DNA from: Ailanthus altissimus
Lineage: Eukaryota > Streptophyta > Magnoliopsida > Sapindales > Simaroubaceae
Assembly: GCA_946807835.1 (NCBI GenBank)
Contig: OX327699.1
Span: 6,441,001 to 6,505,000, forward strand
Direction of reading: 5' to 3'
DNA: 64,000 bases
Shown here: positions 35,691 through 46,625 of the stretch, one piece after another
Layout: each line of letters starts with the position of its first letter
Position numbering within the stretch: the first letter of the stretch is position 1
The notes under the pieces: generated by a model
Told to the model about the DNA's origin: nothing
What the model saw: only the letters and a program-made list of their open reading frames with translations
Databases searched by the model: none
Made by a program: the position numbers and the translations under genes

Positions 35691-36540
35691 GTTCTTCTTG
35701 GCTGTGGCAAGGTACCTTGGACATATACACTTGTAATGTCCGTCTTCACCGTAATGGAAACACTTTCATTTGCTTTTGTTATTCTATTGTGACTTAGATA
35801 TCACTTGTTTCTGAGGGCCTGTATGTGGTATTTATTTCTTCTTCTTTTTACCTTCAAACTTCTTAAAAGCCTTCGAGGCAAAAGATGAAACACCACTCTG
35901 AATGTAGAAGGTTAATCCCTCTATGTTCATGTCCCCCTGAGCTGTCTTCAATATATTATGTAGCTCGACATATGTGGGGGTTAACCATTGTATATTAAAG
36001 TATATGATGAGCTGTGTAAATGACCTCAACAAAGACTAGTGAATTAAACTATTCCTCAAGTTATTGGTAAGAGATATATCCATAATCTCCTACTGCTCAA
36101 TGTAAGATATCATCTTAAGTACATATAGACTTACTAGACTACCTTTTGCCAATCTTAATTGAAAAAGTGCCTTGGAGATCCTGTACAGATCAACCAGTGG
36201 TTTGTCTTAAAATAACTCATTTAGATAGAGCATGATATTGCTTGCATTATCAATATGCACATGCTCCCTCCGATTTCAGTCGACATCAAGGAAATGATGT
36301 ATAATTTGACTCTCAAATCATTATCAACCCATTTTCTGATATGTTTCAAGCTCTTTCAAAGTAGTTTTATTAGAATAACCTCTGGGAATCTTTTGATCAA
36401 TAATGTATTAAAGATTTTCTAAATTTAGTACAATTCTGAGATTCATCAACCAGTTAAAGTAATTCTCGGCATCTTTTAGTTGGTGTGCATCGAGTATACA
36501 TACTAACAGATTGTTCATAGCCATTTTATCTTCACAAGAT
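35691..36540 (-). pseudogene. copia gag and zinc-knuckle relic
   Basis: On the minus strand 35832-36032 encodes a gag segment (PTYVELHNILKTAQGD, then KAFKKFEGKKKKK). At about 35705-35764 a CCHC-type knuckle follows (CFHYGEDGHYKCICP, with one Cys changed to Tyr). Upstream gag runs to about 36540, where a minus-strand start beginning MAM-NNL is plausible. Broken by stops. Confidence 0.6.
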
Positions 36541-37726
36541 AAAAAAATGAGATGTTATTAGAACATTTTAAATCATCAAATAATAATGCTTTAAATCATA
36601 GATATAACTAATATATGTTCTCAATCTAAAGATGCCCTCCCACTGCTTTATATATTTTCCTTAATCTCTCAAATAAGAATACGAAAGTTCAAACACTTTA
36701 AACTTTATAGTGAAAAGTAGACCTAATTGATATTTTACTTCAGCCTCACGCTTTAGTAATATTGGTATTTGTAAAACTCAAAAGGTGGACAACTCTGCTC
36801 AATTGCATACCATGCAACTTTTAGCACTGATCCTAAACATACCTTATCCTCATGCTTTCTTAATATTGGGTAAGCATTCTGGATTAACTTATCAATAATT
36901 AAATATAAGTTACTGAATCTACCCTTACATTTTAGCAATATTAGGCAATACTTTTGCTTATATTTGCCCCATCTTATATTTAACTAGAATAATTCAAATC
37001 ACATCGACCAATTTCTTACACTGTAGTAATATTGGGAAAGACCTAGATGATCAGTCTAACGTTATATTGACAAGAAGAACCATGTATAATATTTTTCCAA
37101 AATTAAATACAATTTTAATCTAATTAAGAGAGAATTTAGAACTTATCTGCATCACTTGAGGATATGATTCATAATCAAATAATTATTTTACACAAGCACA
37201 ACTAACCCCACCAGTAGGACTCTTTATTGTGATTAACAATGCAAATAAATGATCACAATTCATATATACAATAATCATATTATTGAATAAAATAAAGATC
37301 ACATGAAATTAATTTAAAATAGAGTGAATGAGTTGAGCATTACGACCCCAAACATCTAGTGACCCAGTGCTAAGGTCAGTATTTTCAGCATGCAGCTCTA
37401 AAATGTCACTGTTAAGGCCTTTTCTTCGAACTCCTCAGCATGACAATTGTCATCGCCTCGGCGTTATCACATAACACCCCAGCGTTACACACATGATCAC
37501 CTTAAGATTCATTCTGATGGCTTGAATGCCTAGTGTTATACACCTAACGCCTTACCGTTCATATAAATTTATGAATGCCTTGGCACTAAGCATGCAATGC
37601 TCTAGCGCTCCGTCAAACAAAGACCTGGTTTTGCACTGTCAACACTTGAAAATGCAGTACCCATTATTCCTTGGCATCTCAAACAACTCAAATACATTTC
37701 ATCTGCCTTGAACGACACATAAACAT
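36541..37726. other. copia 5' leader region
   Basis: Noncoding in any continuous frame. Between about 37340 and 37620 there are repeated AGCGCT/GGCGTT/AACGCC motifs, like those in repeat X. Nothing else recognised. Confidence 0.45.
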
Positions 37727-37738
37727 GCTCTAATACCA
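37727..37738 (-). other. copia primer-binding site
   Basis: The minus strand reads TGGTATTAGAGC, one mismatch from the initiator-Met primer site, one base from the LTR edge at 37740. Confidence 0.8.
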
Positions 37739-37739
37739 T

Positions 37740-39496
37740 TATTAGAGTGTATATAGAGGTGCATGCATATGATAATTTGTTCATTGAAGCAAATAATGCA
37801 TGTCATATATATATCATGCAGCAGAATTGAAATCTAATTTCCTATTTAACAAACACACACTTTATTCAAGTTTTGTTACATGAAGAAGCTCAGAAACTCA
37901 CCCTTGAAGACTTTGGTGAAGAAGCAATTTCTAGAGCTTACCTTGAAGTGAATTCTTGAGCGATTCTAATCTCCAATAACTAGTGGGATTGAAGAGCTAG
38001 AATGATAGCTTTGTTTAATTTTCCAGCAGGTTTAGATTGCTCAACACTTTAGCTTTCTCTCAATTTTGGCTAAAATGTAAAACTAAGAAATAAATGCAAC
38101 AATTAAATTTCTTTCCTTATATATGACCGAAATAAGCAAATAAGAACCTCTTTGCAACATTTGCAGAGTTTATTTCCTTTAGCCAATGAACACTTGACAC
38201 TTATCCTTCATACATCATATGCACCAAGCTAAGTATCCATATCCTTTTCCATTTATCAGCTTTCTTTTTCATGCATGATGCCATTTGTCACACAAATGGC
38301 CATGCATGAATACCATGTGTTATTATTTTATTAGTTAATCATCTAAACTAACAAAATATATGATTAACACTTAAACCTTGATACGTGTATTTCTTGAGAG
38401 ATCTAAAAATAAATTCTACTTTTGAAATTATCCTAGATAAAACTATTTTACCAAGTTCGCTACTTTAGTGTTCAATGAGTACACTTTATAACTGTGAGAC
38501 TCTCTAGGTTCATATTCGTTTGTCTTATAAAACTCATTCATAAGTTCGTGAACGATGCCTATACATACGTTATAGATATTATAGAATAACATATTGAACC
38601 ATAGAAGTTGAGGTCAATTATATATATAATCTTTTCATCACTTATATCCTATAAGATGAGAGATATAGATCATCATTGTCAAATATCTATATACTCGTTC
38701 ATGAACTTATTCCTAGATTTTTATTTTTATAAATAATATCTATAAACCCCTTTGAGATATTATTTAACATTATAGAAAACTCTTTTTTAGGGTTTTTGCT
38801 TATGGTAATAAGATTTCCTAAAATACAATCTTGGAGCATCTACATACACCAAACTCCATGAGCCTCGAACCATACCTAATGACACCTAGTGGTCAGACCA
38901 TGAAAGGTCTCTAATATACGTAGAATCAAAGCATGATGGATTACTCTTAAGCTTATTGTAGTGCTTAGGTTAAAGGACTATAAATACTACTTAACTCGAA
39001 AAGACTTTCAATTGACGGCTCTATGGGTTGTCTATTAGAGGTCCTCGTGAGTCTATTTAGTACCCAACTTTACTAAATACCTGCATTCCTATATGAGCTT
39101 TCACTAAGCCCATGACCTACTAAGACTAACTATCTAGACAATTCAGATATAGACACACACACTGATCTGGAAGGCACACCAATCGACCCATGTCAGTAAT
39201 CATAGATCAAAATAATGTTTTCAAGAACATAGTGCATGATGAAATTTTTTAGCATCATTTGCAACTCCTTGCAATTATATCATTATTAATATATTATCAA
39301 GTTTTTATTTTATTTTTAGCAAGGTTCTAACTCTCGGTGACCTAAACTCTTTTAGATCTATAAAATCTAAAGAGTAATAAGCTTAGTACCATATAATTTA
39401 AATATTAACAATTCATTTGAACTGCTCATTGTATAAATATTAAATAAATAAATATTCATATAAAATTAGAATGGCACATAAGCACCGTCTCCAACA
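37740..39496 (-). repeat. copia 5' LTR
   Basis: It begins TATTAGAGTGTATA (terminal G changed to A) and ends CCGTCTCCAACA. It is collinear with 30350-32113. Confidence 0.75.
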
Positions 39497-39649
39497 TAAT
39501 TTTAGCAGGAGATTCAAATAGGCAGAGAAAGAATTATTCTCGGTACTTATTGCCAGGACATTAGATGATGTGTAACACCTCAACTACCATGAAGCCATTA
39601 GTGTAGTTTATAGTGATAATGTTCAAAACGGATCCTTTATCCAAAATGC
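39497..39649 (+). pseudogene. gag-protease junction of the outer Tat element
   Basis: It resumes the outer element after the copia insertion. 39499-39545 reads as ILAGDSNRQRKNYSRY, resembling the linker between gag zinc fingers and protease in Tat elements. It ends at an inversion breakpoint. Confidence 0.45.
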
Positions 39650-40298
39650 GTCTTGTCAATTAAGGTGTGGATCACCCTTTATAAATTCAGCATCTCTCTT
39701 GTGCCTTAGTGATGTGGAATTTACCTAAGGTGTTATAGGTGAAGTCTGCACATATTCTCTACTTCCCATTTGATTTTTTCACGACCACTACAATGGCTAA
39801 CCATTCAGGGTAGTAGACTTCTCATATGAATCCCACTGTCAAGAATTTTTTGCCTTCTACTGCCACTATTTTAATTCCTCTTTTGGTTAAAAATCCTTCT
39901 TTTTTGCTTAACTAATTTAAAGGATAGGTCAAATTATCGAAGAACTCTTTTATTAAAGAGACCAATTTTTGTTTTACTCCAGGCTCCAAATGTGAGTGTA
40001 TCTTTATAGTTTTATAGGGTTTTTTTTACCTAAATAGATATCGGGAGCAAGTTACCCACAAGTTGTAAGGATTTAGAATTATTTTCCTCTTGTGATTTTA
40101 TGATGGCAATGCATAAGGTTCTCTTAGATGTGTTCGCATGGTAATTTTGGGCTGACTTCTAATCACTTCTCAAGATTTGTACTTCTTCTCTTACAAGGAA
40201 TTTAAATTTTAGATAGTGCATGGGTAGGGCAACACTAGAGTTGATCATGAAGGATCTTCTTAGCATTGCCTTATAAGTCATAAGATGGTCAACAGTTT
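39650..40298 (-). pseudogene. inverted segment with Tat protease/RT N-terminus and half a TRIM LTR
   Basis: On the minus strand this reads a degraded protease-to-RT linker (ALPMHYLKFKF, then REEVQILRSD near 40190). The RT start follows (EVYYPEWLAIVVVVKK near 39820, ICADFT near 39770). It then runs into a TRIM LTR start (AACACCTTAGGTAAATTCC) at about 39735-39650. The rest of RT is on the plus strand from 40659. The block is therefore inverted relative to its element, with one breakpoint inside the TRIM LTR. Confidence 0.65.
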
Positions 40299-40658
40299 GG
40301 GTGAAGGACGCTTGTGCAAAGCCTAGGAACAAAATCGTACGGGCCTTGGTCTAAAGCGAATAATATTTTGCTAGGTCTGGGTTAGGTCATAATAAATGGT
40401 ATTAAAGTCACTTTTGGTGCACAACGAAGCAATGGTAAGGTAACCTTAGTGACAATGCCGAGTCCCTAAAGTGGGGTGTATGTGACACCCTAGGCAAATC
40501 CCACATCACCAAGGCATGGGAGAGATGCTGAGTTTATAAGGGGTGATCCACACCTTAATTAGCAAAATGCATTTTGGGTGAAGGACGCTTGTGTGAAGCC
40601 AAAGAATAAAATCATGCGGGCTTCTGCCTAAAGTGGACAATATCTTGCCAGATTACTG
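40299..40658 (+). mobile_element. TRIM fragment nested in the Tat RT
   Basis: The sequence TGAAGGACGCTTGTG with about 80 following bases occurs at 40299 and again at 40578. Between them lie a primer-site-like TGGTATTAAAGTC (about 40398) and a purine-rich stretch before TGTGACACCC (about 40491). The right LTR is about 40491-40658. The missing first half of the left LTR is in the inverted block at 39650-39735. Confidence 0.6.
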
Positions 40659-41690
40659 ACCTAAATAAAGTCTACCCAAAGGAAAAATTTCCTTTGCTAA
40701 AGATCGACTAGCTTGTGGGCTCTATAGTTGGACACGCTCTCCTCAACTTCATGAATACTTTTTAAGGATATAACCAAAACAAGAAGTTCCCACTAGACCA
40801 AGAAAGAATTTCCTTCATTAATCATCAGGGAAAATACTGTTATGTGGTCATGCCATTTAAACTAAAAAATACAGGGCCATTTATCAAAGAGTTGTCAACA
40901 AGCCTTTTAAGGCCCTGATAAAAAAAAGCATGGAAGTCTATGCGGACGACATGATTGTATGTTAATGGCCTTAGAGAAACTTTCACGATCATAAGAGAAC
41001 ACAACATGAAGTTAAACCCCTCAAAAAATATGCATTTGGGTTGAATCAGGGAAATACTTAGGCTTCCTAGTAAGCCAAAGAAGAATAAAGGCTAATCTAT
41101 AAAAGGTTCAAGCAGTTCTCAAGATGAAGTCTCCAAGCACAGCTAAGTAGATATAAAGACTTACAGGCTTAGTAACAGCCCTTAGTTGATTCATTTCAAA
41201 AGCAACTGATAAATGCTTTTAATATTTTCAAGCTATCAAAAGAAAGGACAGGATAAGGTAAACCCTATAGTACAAGGAAGCTTTTCAAAAATTAAAGGAG
41301 TATCTAGCTCAACCATTTTACCTCACCATACTAAGAGACAAGGACCACCTAATCCTATATTTAAAAGTCTTAGTTCAAGTTGCGAATGTTGCATTAGTCA
41401 AAGAAAAAGAGAACATCCAAAGATAAATTTACTTTATCAGCAAAGCATTCACCAATCTCGAGAATCTTTGAAAAAATTTAGGCATTTCTTTTAGGCTCAC
41501 ACAATAATCATCCTTACAAACCATCCCCTAAGACAAATCCTTCACAATCTATAACTCTCTAGATGACTCATCAAATAGGTAATTGAGCTCAATAAGTTCA
41601 AGATATAGTACAAACTAAGGGCAACCATTAAGGAGCAAGCCCTTACCAACTTTATTGCAGAATATACGAACAAAGAAAAAGTTACAGAGG
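40659..41690 (+). pseudogene. Tat gypsy RT and RNase H relic
   Basis: Plus-strand fragments follow the Ty3/gypsy order. The YPKEKFPLLKID-type block is near 40672. Then SFINHQGKYCYVVMPF is near 40825, and VYADDMIV (RT catalytic YxDD, here YADD) is at 40936-40959. KYLGFLVSQRRIKAN is near 41050. An RNase H-type segment includes TNHPLRQILHNL near 41517 and IKEQALTNFIAEYT near 41620. Several frameshifts and stops. Integrase is not evident, probably deleted. Confidence 0.7.
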
Positions 41691-43100
41691 TCACTTAGTG
41701 TGAAGAGTCCTTGAACACTCGAGAACAAGGGGTCCCTTATCCAGCCCTTCTACACTACGAGGAGCATTAGACAAAGACTCTCTTACGCCTTTTATCTTAA
41801 TATGTAAAAGATTGAAGATGAGCCTTTGTATTTTGTCCTCTGCAGAGAGAGGTGCCTCAGCATTAGAAAGAGGCCTCTTCTTCTCTTTTCTTATAGTTGT
41901 AAAATAAAATAAAAATAAAATAATTAACCACCAATGCAATCTATGAAAAATATATAAAAGTAATAAAGACACAAATTACTCTCGTTTTAATAATCAAAAG
42001 AATTTAAAGAAGTGGGAATGTCCCTAATGAGATCATAGGAAAAAAATATTATCTCAAAAGAGTAACTCATCTCAGAGACTATTAAAGGCAAGAACTACTC
42101 GAACATGACCCTTATCCTCATTTGGAAGCTTAGGCTTCAAAGACCAAGAAACATCTAAAACCAAACGAAAATAGACATTAGAAGAGAAGACATAAATTAA
42201 TTTACTAAACAATAGGGGAAAAAAAAAGAAATAAACAACTTTTCTTTGAAAAATATATGAGGACAAGATTGAGGCTATAGGGACCCTTAAAGACCTACCT
42301 TCATTCTCTTCTAGAAAAAATCAGAGATGCTTCCACCCAACACTCTTAAAAGGCAAACCTCTCATTAGAGCATCCCATTTCTCATTTTTACATACCCTTA
42401 TATGAATTGGTATTTTTCCTTGTTTGGTAAAAGCTGTGAAGCTTATGAAAATAATGACCCTTGAGGTTTGTCTTACTCCACGTAATATAAAACCCAACAT
42501 GGACCCTTCAACAATTTAGACTCAATTGACATAGGGCCAAATCCAAGTAGGACAACATGTCTACAAAAAATGACTGAAGCAACACTCTTAGTCTAAACTC
42601 AAAGAACCTCAGATTTAGAGCCATCTCCCTCTCTGATGGTGAACTAGTATATTCATCCTTACGGGGAACTCTTAGAGTGATAGAGTTAGGAATCAACATC
42701 CTCTTCCTCCATTTAACAAAGATCGTCTCATTCACACTAGAGTGCTAGTTACGAGGACAGTCTAACTCATAAGGAGAATCCTCTGTGTTCTGAACAATAT
42801 ACTTCTTCTTCTTTGGCGATCTAGGCTAGCCAAATTTCCCCTCGAGCTCTTGAGGGGGCCCTAGATACTACCCAGGGTCATCTTTCCTTACACTACTCCC
42901 CTATTGGGTTGACCTCCCTACTTACAAAATGAGTCCTCAATCCGTTCGAGCACTCACGTCAACCACATCTTAGGCTGAGCTCCTCCTTGCACTAGAAACA
43001 TCCTTAAGGTGATTTATATCTTCACCAGAGATATTCTGAGGATTATATATAGAAGATATGGTCTTACACCTAGACAAAATTAAAAGATAAAACCTATCAA
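41691..43100 (-). pseudogene. antisense extra ORF relic of the Tat element (gypsy-type transposon domain)
   Basis: Minus-strand frames at 42735-42508 read VKWRKRMLIPNSITLRVPRKDEY followed by LNLRFFEF and LSYLDLALCQLS. These resemble the plant 'putative gypsy type transposon' domain (PF04195-like, LPxxGERxxxPPxGFF..YE..F..GLRLPxHPF family). Such ORFs occur antisense between pol and the 3' LTR in Tat-clade elements, which is the layout here. A lysine/arginine-rich remnant lies at 41972-41800. Degraded and not continuous. Confidence 0.5.
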
Positions 43101-43793
43101 GATACTTCATAAGAAAACTTGTCTACAAATACTAAAAGCACTCCTAGGAGATAGAAAAAATGCAAAAAAAGGAGTGAAATAAAAGATATATCACCAAAGA
43201 AGAAAATACCCACCAATGAAGAAAGTCAATGAATGGTATCACTAAGTATGTGAAAGCGAGAAAGAAGTTTTGAATCACAAAGAAAAAATACTCTTTAGAA
43301 AATGACAGTAGAACAAATGGCAAATTGAGAGAGCCACAAAATCATATATATTACTAGATATGGAGAGAACTCAACCGTTGATTCAAAATTCAAAGGGTTA
43401 AAAAAATGGTAAAAACTTATATTTTTAGATAAACCATACCATCGACAAATAAATCCCAAGATAATAACATGTTACCAAAGAAAGGGAATAACTACTCATT
43501 AAAGATGTCAAACAGTGGCAAAATCTTGAGGGATTACAAAGATTGAGTGTAATTAAAGGTGCTCACTAAAAATAAGAAGTCCAATCACTGTTATAAATTG
43601 CACACCTTCCAAATGTGGGCCCAAAAAAAAAAATTTACTCAAAGAGAAAAGAGAAAGACAATGAATTTAACAAAGCCAAAGAATTGAGAATATTGGGCGA
43701 ACACAAGGCATTTAACGAACACTTCAATCCAAGAATACTACTTATAAAGTTTTCAATGTTAAAATAAATTAACATTAAAAACTAAGGGACTCT
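43101..43793. other. noncoding Tat 3' region
   Basis: AT-rich, no frame. Ends with AACTAAGGGACTCT, a purine-rich stretch just before the LTR start. Confidence 0.45.
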
Positions 43794-44711
43794 TGTTCTC
43801 CTCTAAATTTCGGTGAACAAGGCCCAAGGTCTTTGACCCATAAGGCTCAAAGATCTTAGACCAAAATAGCCTAAAAAGGACCTCAGTCACATAAGACTCA
43901 AAAGAAAAAGTGTCAACCCACAAATGTCCTTAAACCGAGGGATCTTCTTCAAGTGAGTCATAATAATGGTCGAAGTTTGACTACCTATTTGGTCAGACTC
44001 TCAAAGGAGAAAAGATAAACCCTTCAAGCTGGTTAGAATAATGATCGAAATCCAACTACCATATTCGATCAATCTTCTAAAGGAGAACTACGATTTCTTT
44101 GAGTTGGTCAAAACAAATGGTCGAAACTCGGCTATTTCGCTCAATTAGACTTACCACCATAATGCAAAACAGAATAATGATCAAACACTAACTATCCTGT
44201 TCGATTAAGCCTTAAACAATGAGAGATAAATTTTGCTCTCGTCGAGGATGGGAAGGTCCAAAAATGACCACCTCGAATAGTCAAAACAATTCTTAAAAAA
44301 GACTTACCTTACAAGAGATGTAGAGAGCTGTGAAAAAAAATCAAATTTATTAAGGAAACATCTCTAAAATAAAGGGATATTTCTAAATATAACGATCATG
44401 TTCAAATCTAGGAAAACTCTAATAGTAAAATTCAATGAGGAAAAGTCCATAAAGGCACCTACATTAAAAATAATTTTAAAAGTTATGAGTAAAACCTACA
44501 TTCCTATCCTATAAAATAAGGAGAAAATTAGCACTAAAGAGAGAATCATCTACACATTAAGAACTAGCATTGAAGTAAGCTTCTCATAAAAGATGTATCT
44601 TCAAATACACATATTCAGAGCAACTTGCTCACTTACTATTTTTCTTTCTTCTTACCTTATTTTCTCTTTCTTTTTTGGACTTTTCCTAATTTAAGCATCA
44701 GAATACTTACA
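43794..44711 (+). mobile_element. Tat gypsy 3' LTR
   Basis: It starts TGTTCTCCTCTAAATTTCGG. It shares collinear blocks with 17331-17695 and, in reverse, with 9236-8256. CTATAAAATAAGGAG near 44508 is a likely LTR TATA region. The end near 44711 (CTTACA) is approximate. Confidence 0.6.
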
Positions 44712-46625
44712 TAAAAAAAAACTTTATATACAAAGAAAAATATTATTATAAAATAAATCAAATAAAAAGTTTAGATGGTCGAAATATGATCAAGACTCGT
44801 AGAACTAATCCATATCAAGAAATAGGTAGTTGAGTACCCTTATTTTAACTGAAAAATTTATTATTAACAAGAAAAAAAAAACAGTCGAGAAAAATTGATT
44901 TTTATCGAAAAGGTGGTAAAAAACAATCCTCTTTTTGTAAAAACTTTTATTGTTCTTTTTGTACATGAGGGAGAGGCAGCTAAGATTTTTTTATTTATAG
45001 AGTTGTAATAGGTTTATAAAATTGGAATCAGAAAATACAACACTCCAGGACAACTACTATGTTAATAATTAATATAGTACTCATAACAACTATCACCCCA
45101 TTTAGGATATAAAACTAAAATCCTTATTTTAAAAATATAATCTTATTGACAATAATTACAACGAAATAAGGCAAAAATATCGGACATAAATGAGGTTAAA
45201 TTTCTATAAAATTAAATTTAACTTGAGGCCTAGCTGGCCATGGCCACGAATTATCAAGCTAACACAATAATGTACAATATTTAATTTACTGGTCCAAAAT
45301 TCTGAAAATCAAGTCATGACAATTGAGTCGTGAGTAATGCACTAGACTTTAGGGTGACGTCAAAAGTTACTGAGTTTCCAAATTAGGATGAGGTCGATCA
45401 ATTAAAAGCTTATCCTATCCAAAGAAATTAAAACTGAAGCAAGGAGATAAAGTGTTGCGTCTGATTTATGATAGCAACGGGAGCTTCATATTTTATCTTC
45501 CAATGGAGAAAACTGTGCATACATATATAATTGAATTGGATTGAATTTGAATATCTAATTTATCCGTTTGTTGCTCGCATAGTTATCACCACCACTCAAT
45601 ATATATCTGTGGGCCTTTTCACCCTTATTCTTTTAGTGAGTATGCACTATATATTTTCCTAGCTTCCAAACAAAATGGGCAAACTTAAATCAATTTGCAT
45701 AGTGCTAGTTGCCTTTGCACAAGGTCAAAATGATATGGACCATAGGATTCTTGAATGTATCAAATTCATCAATCGGATTTTTTTGGATTTATATGAACAA
45801 GAGATCAATTGAAACTCAACTTACTCATAAGTGATGTTGGTCGATCAATAATTGTTTTTATTTATTTTTTATTTTTGAGAGAAGATCAATAATTGTTAAA
45901 TCAATGTAAATGGGTATGTGGAAAGTCAACAATATTGATTTATTAATAATATCTTACATTATTATCCTAATGGTTATCGTAATTATTATTTAAAATAACT
46001 TAGAAGATTCTTCTTGGTAGGACCATTTTATAAACGGCTTATTCATGTGGGATGTTGGCATGTTATGGGAAGGAGCTTTGCTGCTACTTCTGCTTCTTCC
46101 TCTCTCTCTCTCGCTCTTTTATGTTGGTGACAGACTGGTATTCACTTAATTTTCTCTGGTATTTAATGTATTTTATTTGTGAAATTTAAAAATTGTAAAA
46201 AGTACTCCGATTTCACTCAAAAACAAACACTACAAACCATATTTCCCATTTACAACCAATGAACAGAAATGAAAGATACAACTCTGATTTTCCCTTTTTT
46301 TCTCTCTCTCTTTCTTTTTTTAAAAAAAATTTGGTGACCTGTAGAAACTCAATCTGCCTACGAACAGAATGAAAATTATTATTTAAAAAAAAAAAAACAA
46401 AACTAGAGCTAGTTTCTTTATTTTTTCTATGCAACTTCTATCTCTTCTATCTTTCTCAGCTTCCACAGTTTATTGTATTTATTAGCAAATAATTTAACAA
46501 ATTTATATTTAAAAACAAATTGAAATTTAGAACAAACATTTTACCCCTTTCTTTTTACTGCAAATGAAAAATTTTCACATTGCGGAAATGAATCCACAGT
46601 TTTGTGATTGTCTTTGTCATGTGTC
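44712..46625. other. intergenic region downstream of the trihelix gene
   Basis: AT-rich with no gene recognised. On the minus strand AATAAA lies near 46419 and 46475, 150-210 bases past the trihelix stop, as possible poly(A) signals. A CT microsatellite lies near 46098. Confidence 0.5.

Larger units (their letters stand above)
30350..39496 (-). mobile_element. Ty1/copia element, degraded, minus strand
   Basis: Paired LTRs of about 1.76 kb (30350-32113 and 37740-39496) flank gag, zinc-knuckle, RT and RNase H relics on the minus strand. A primer site abuts the right LTR. The LTRs differ at many positions, so the insertion is old. A 1.35-kb repeat is nested in its RNase H. It interrupts the outer Tat gypsy element. 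No exact target duplication was found. Confidence 0.8.
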
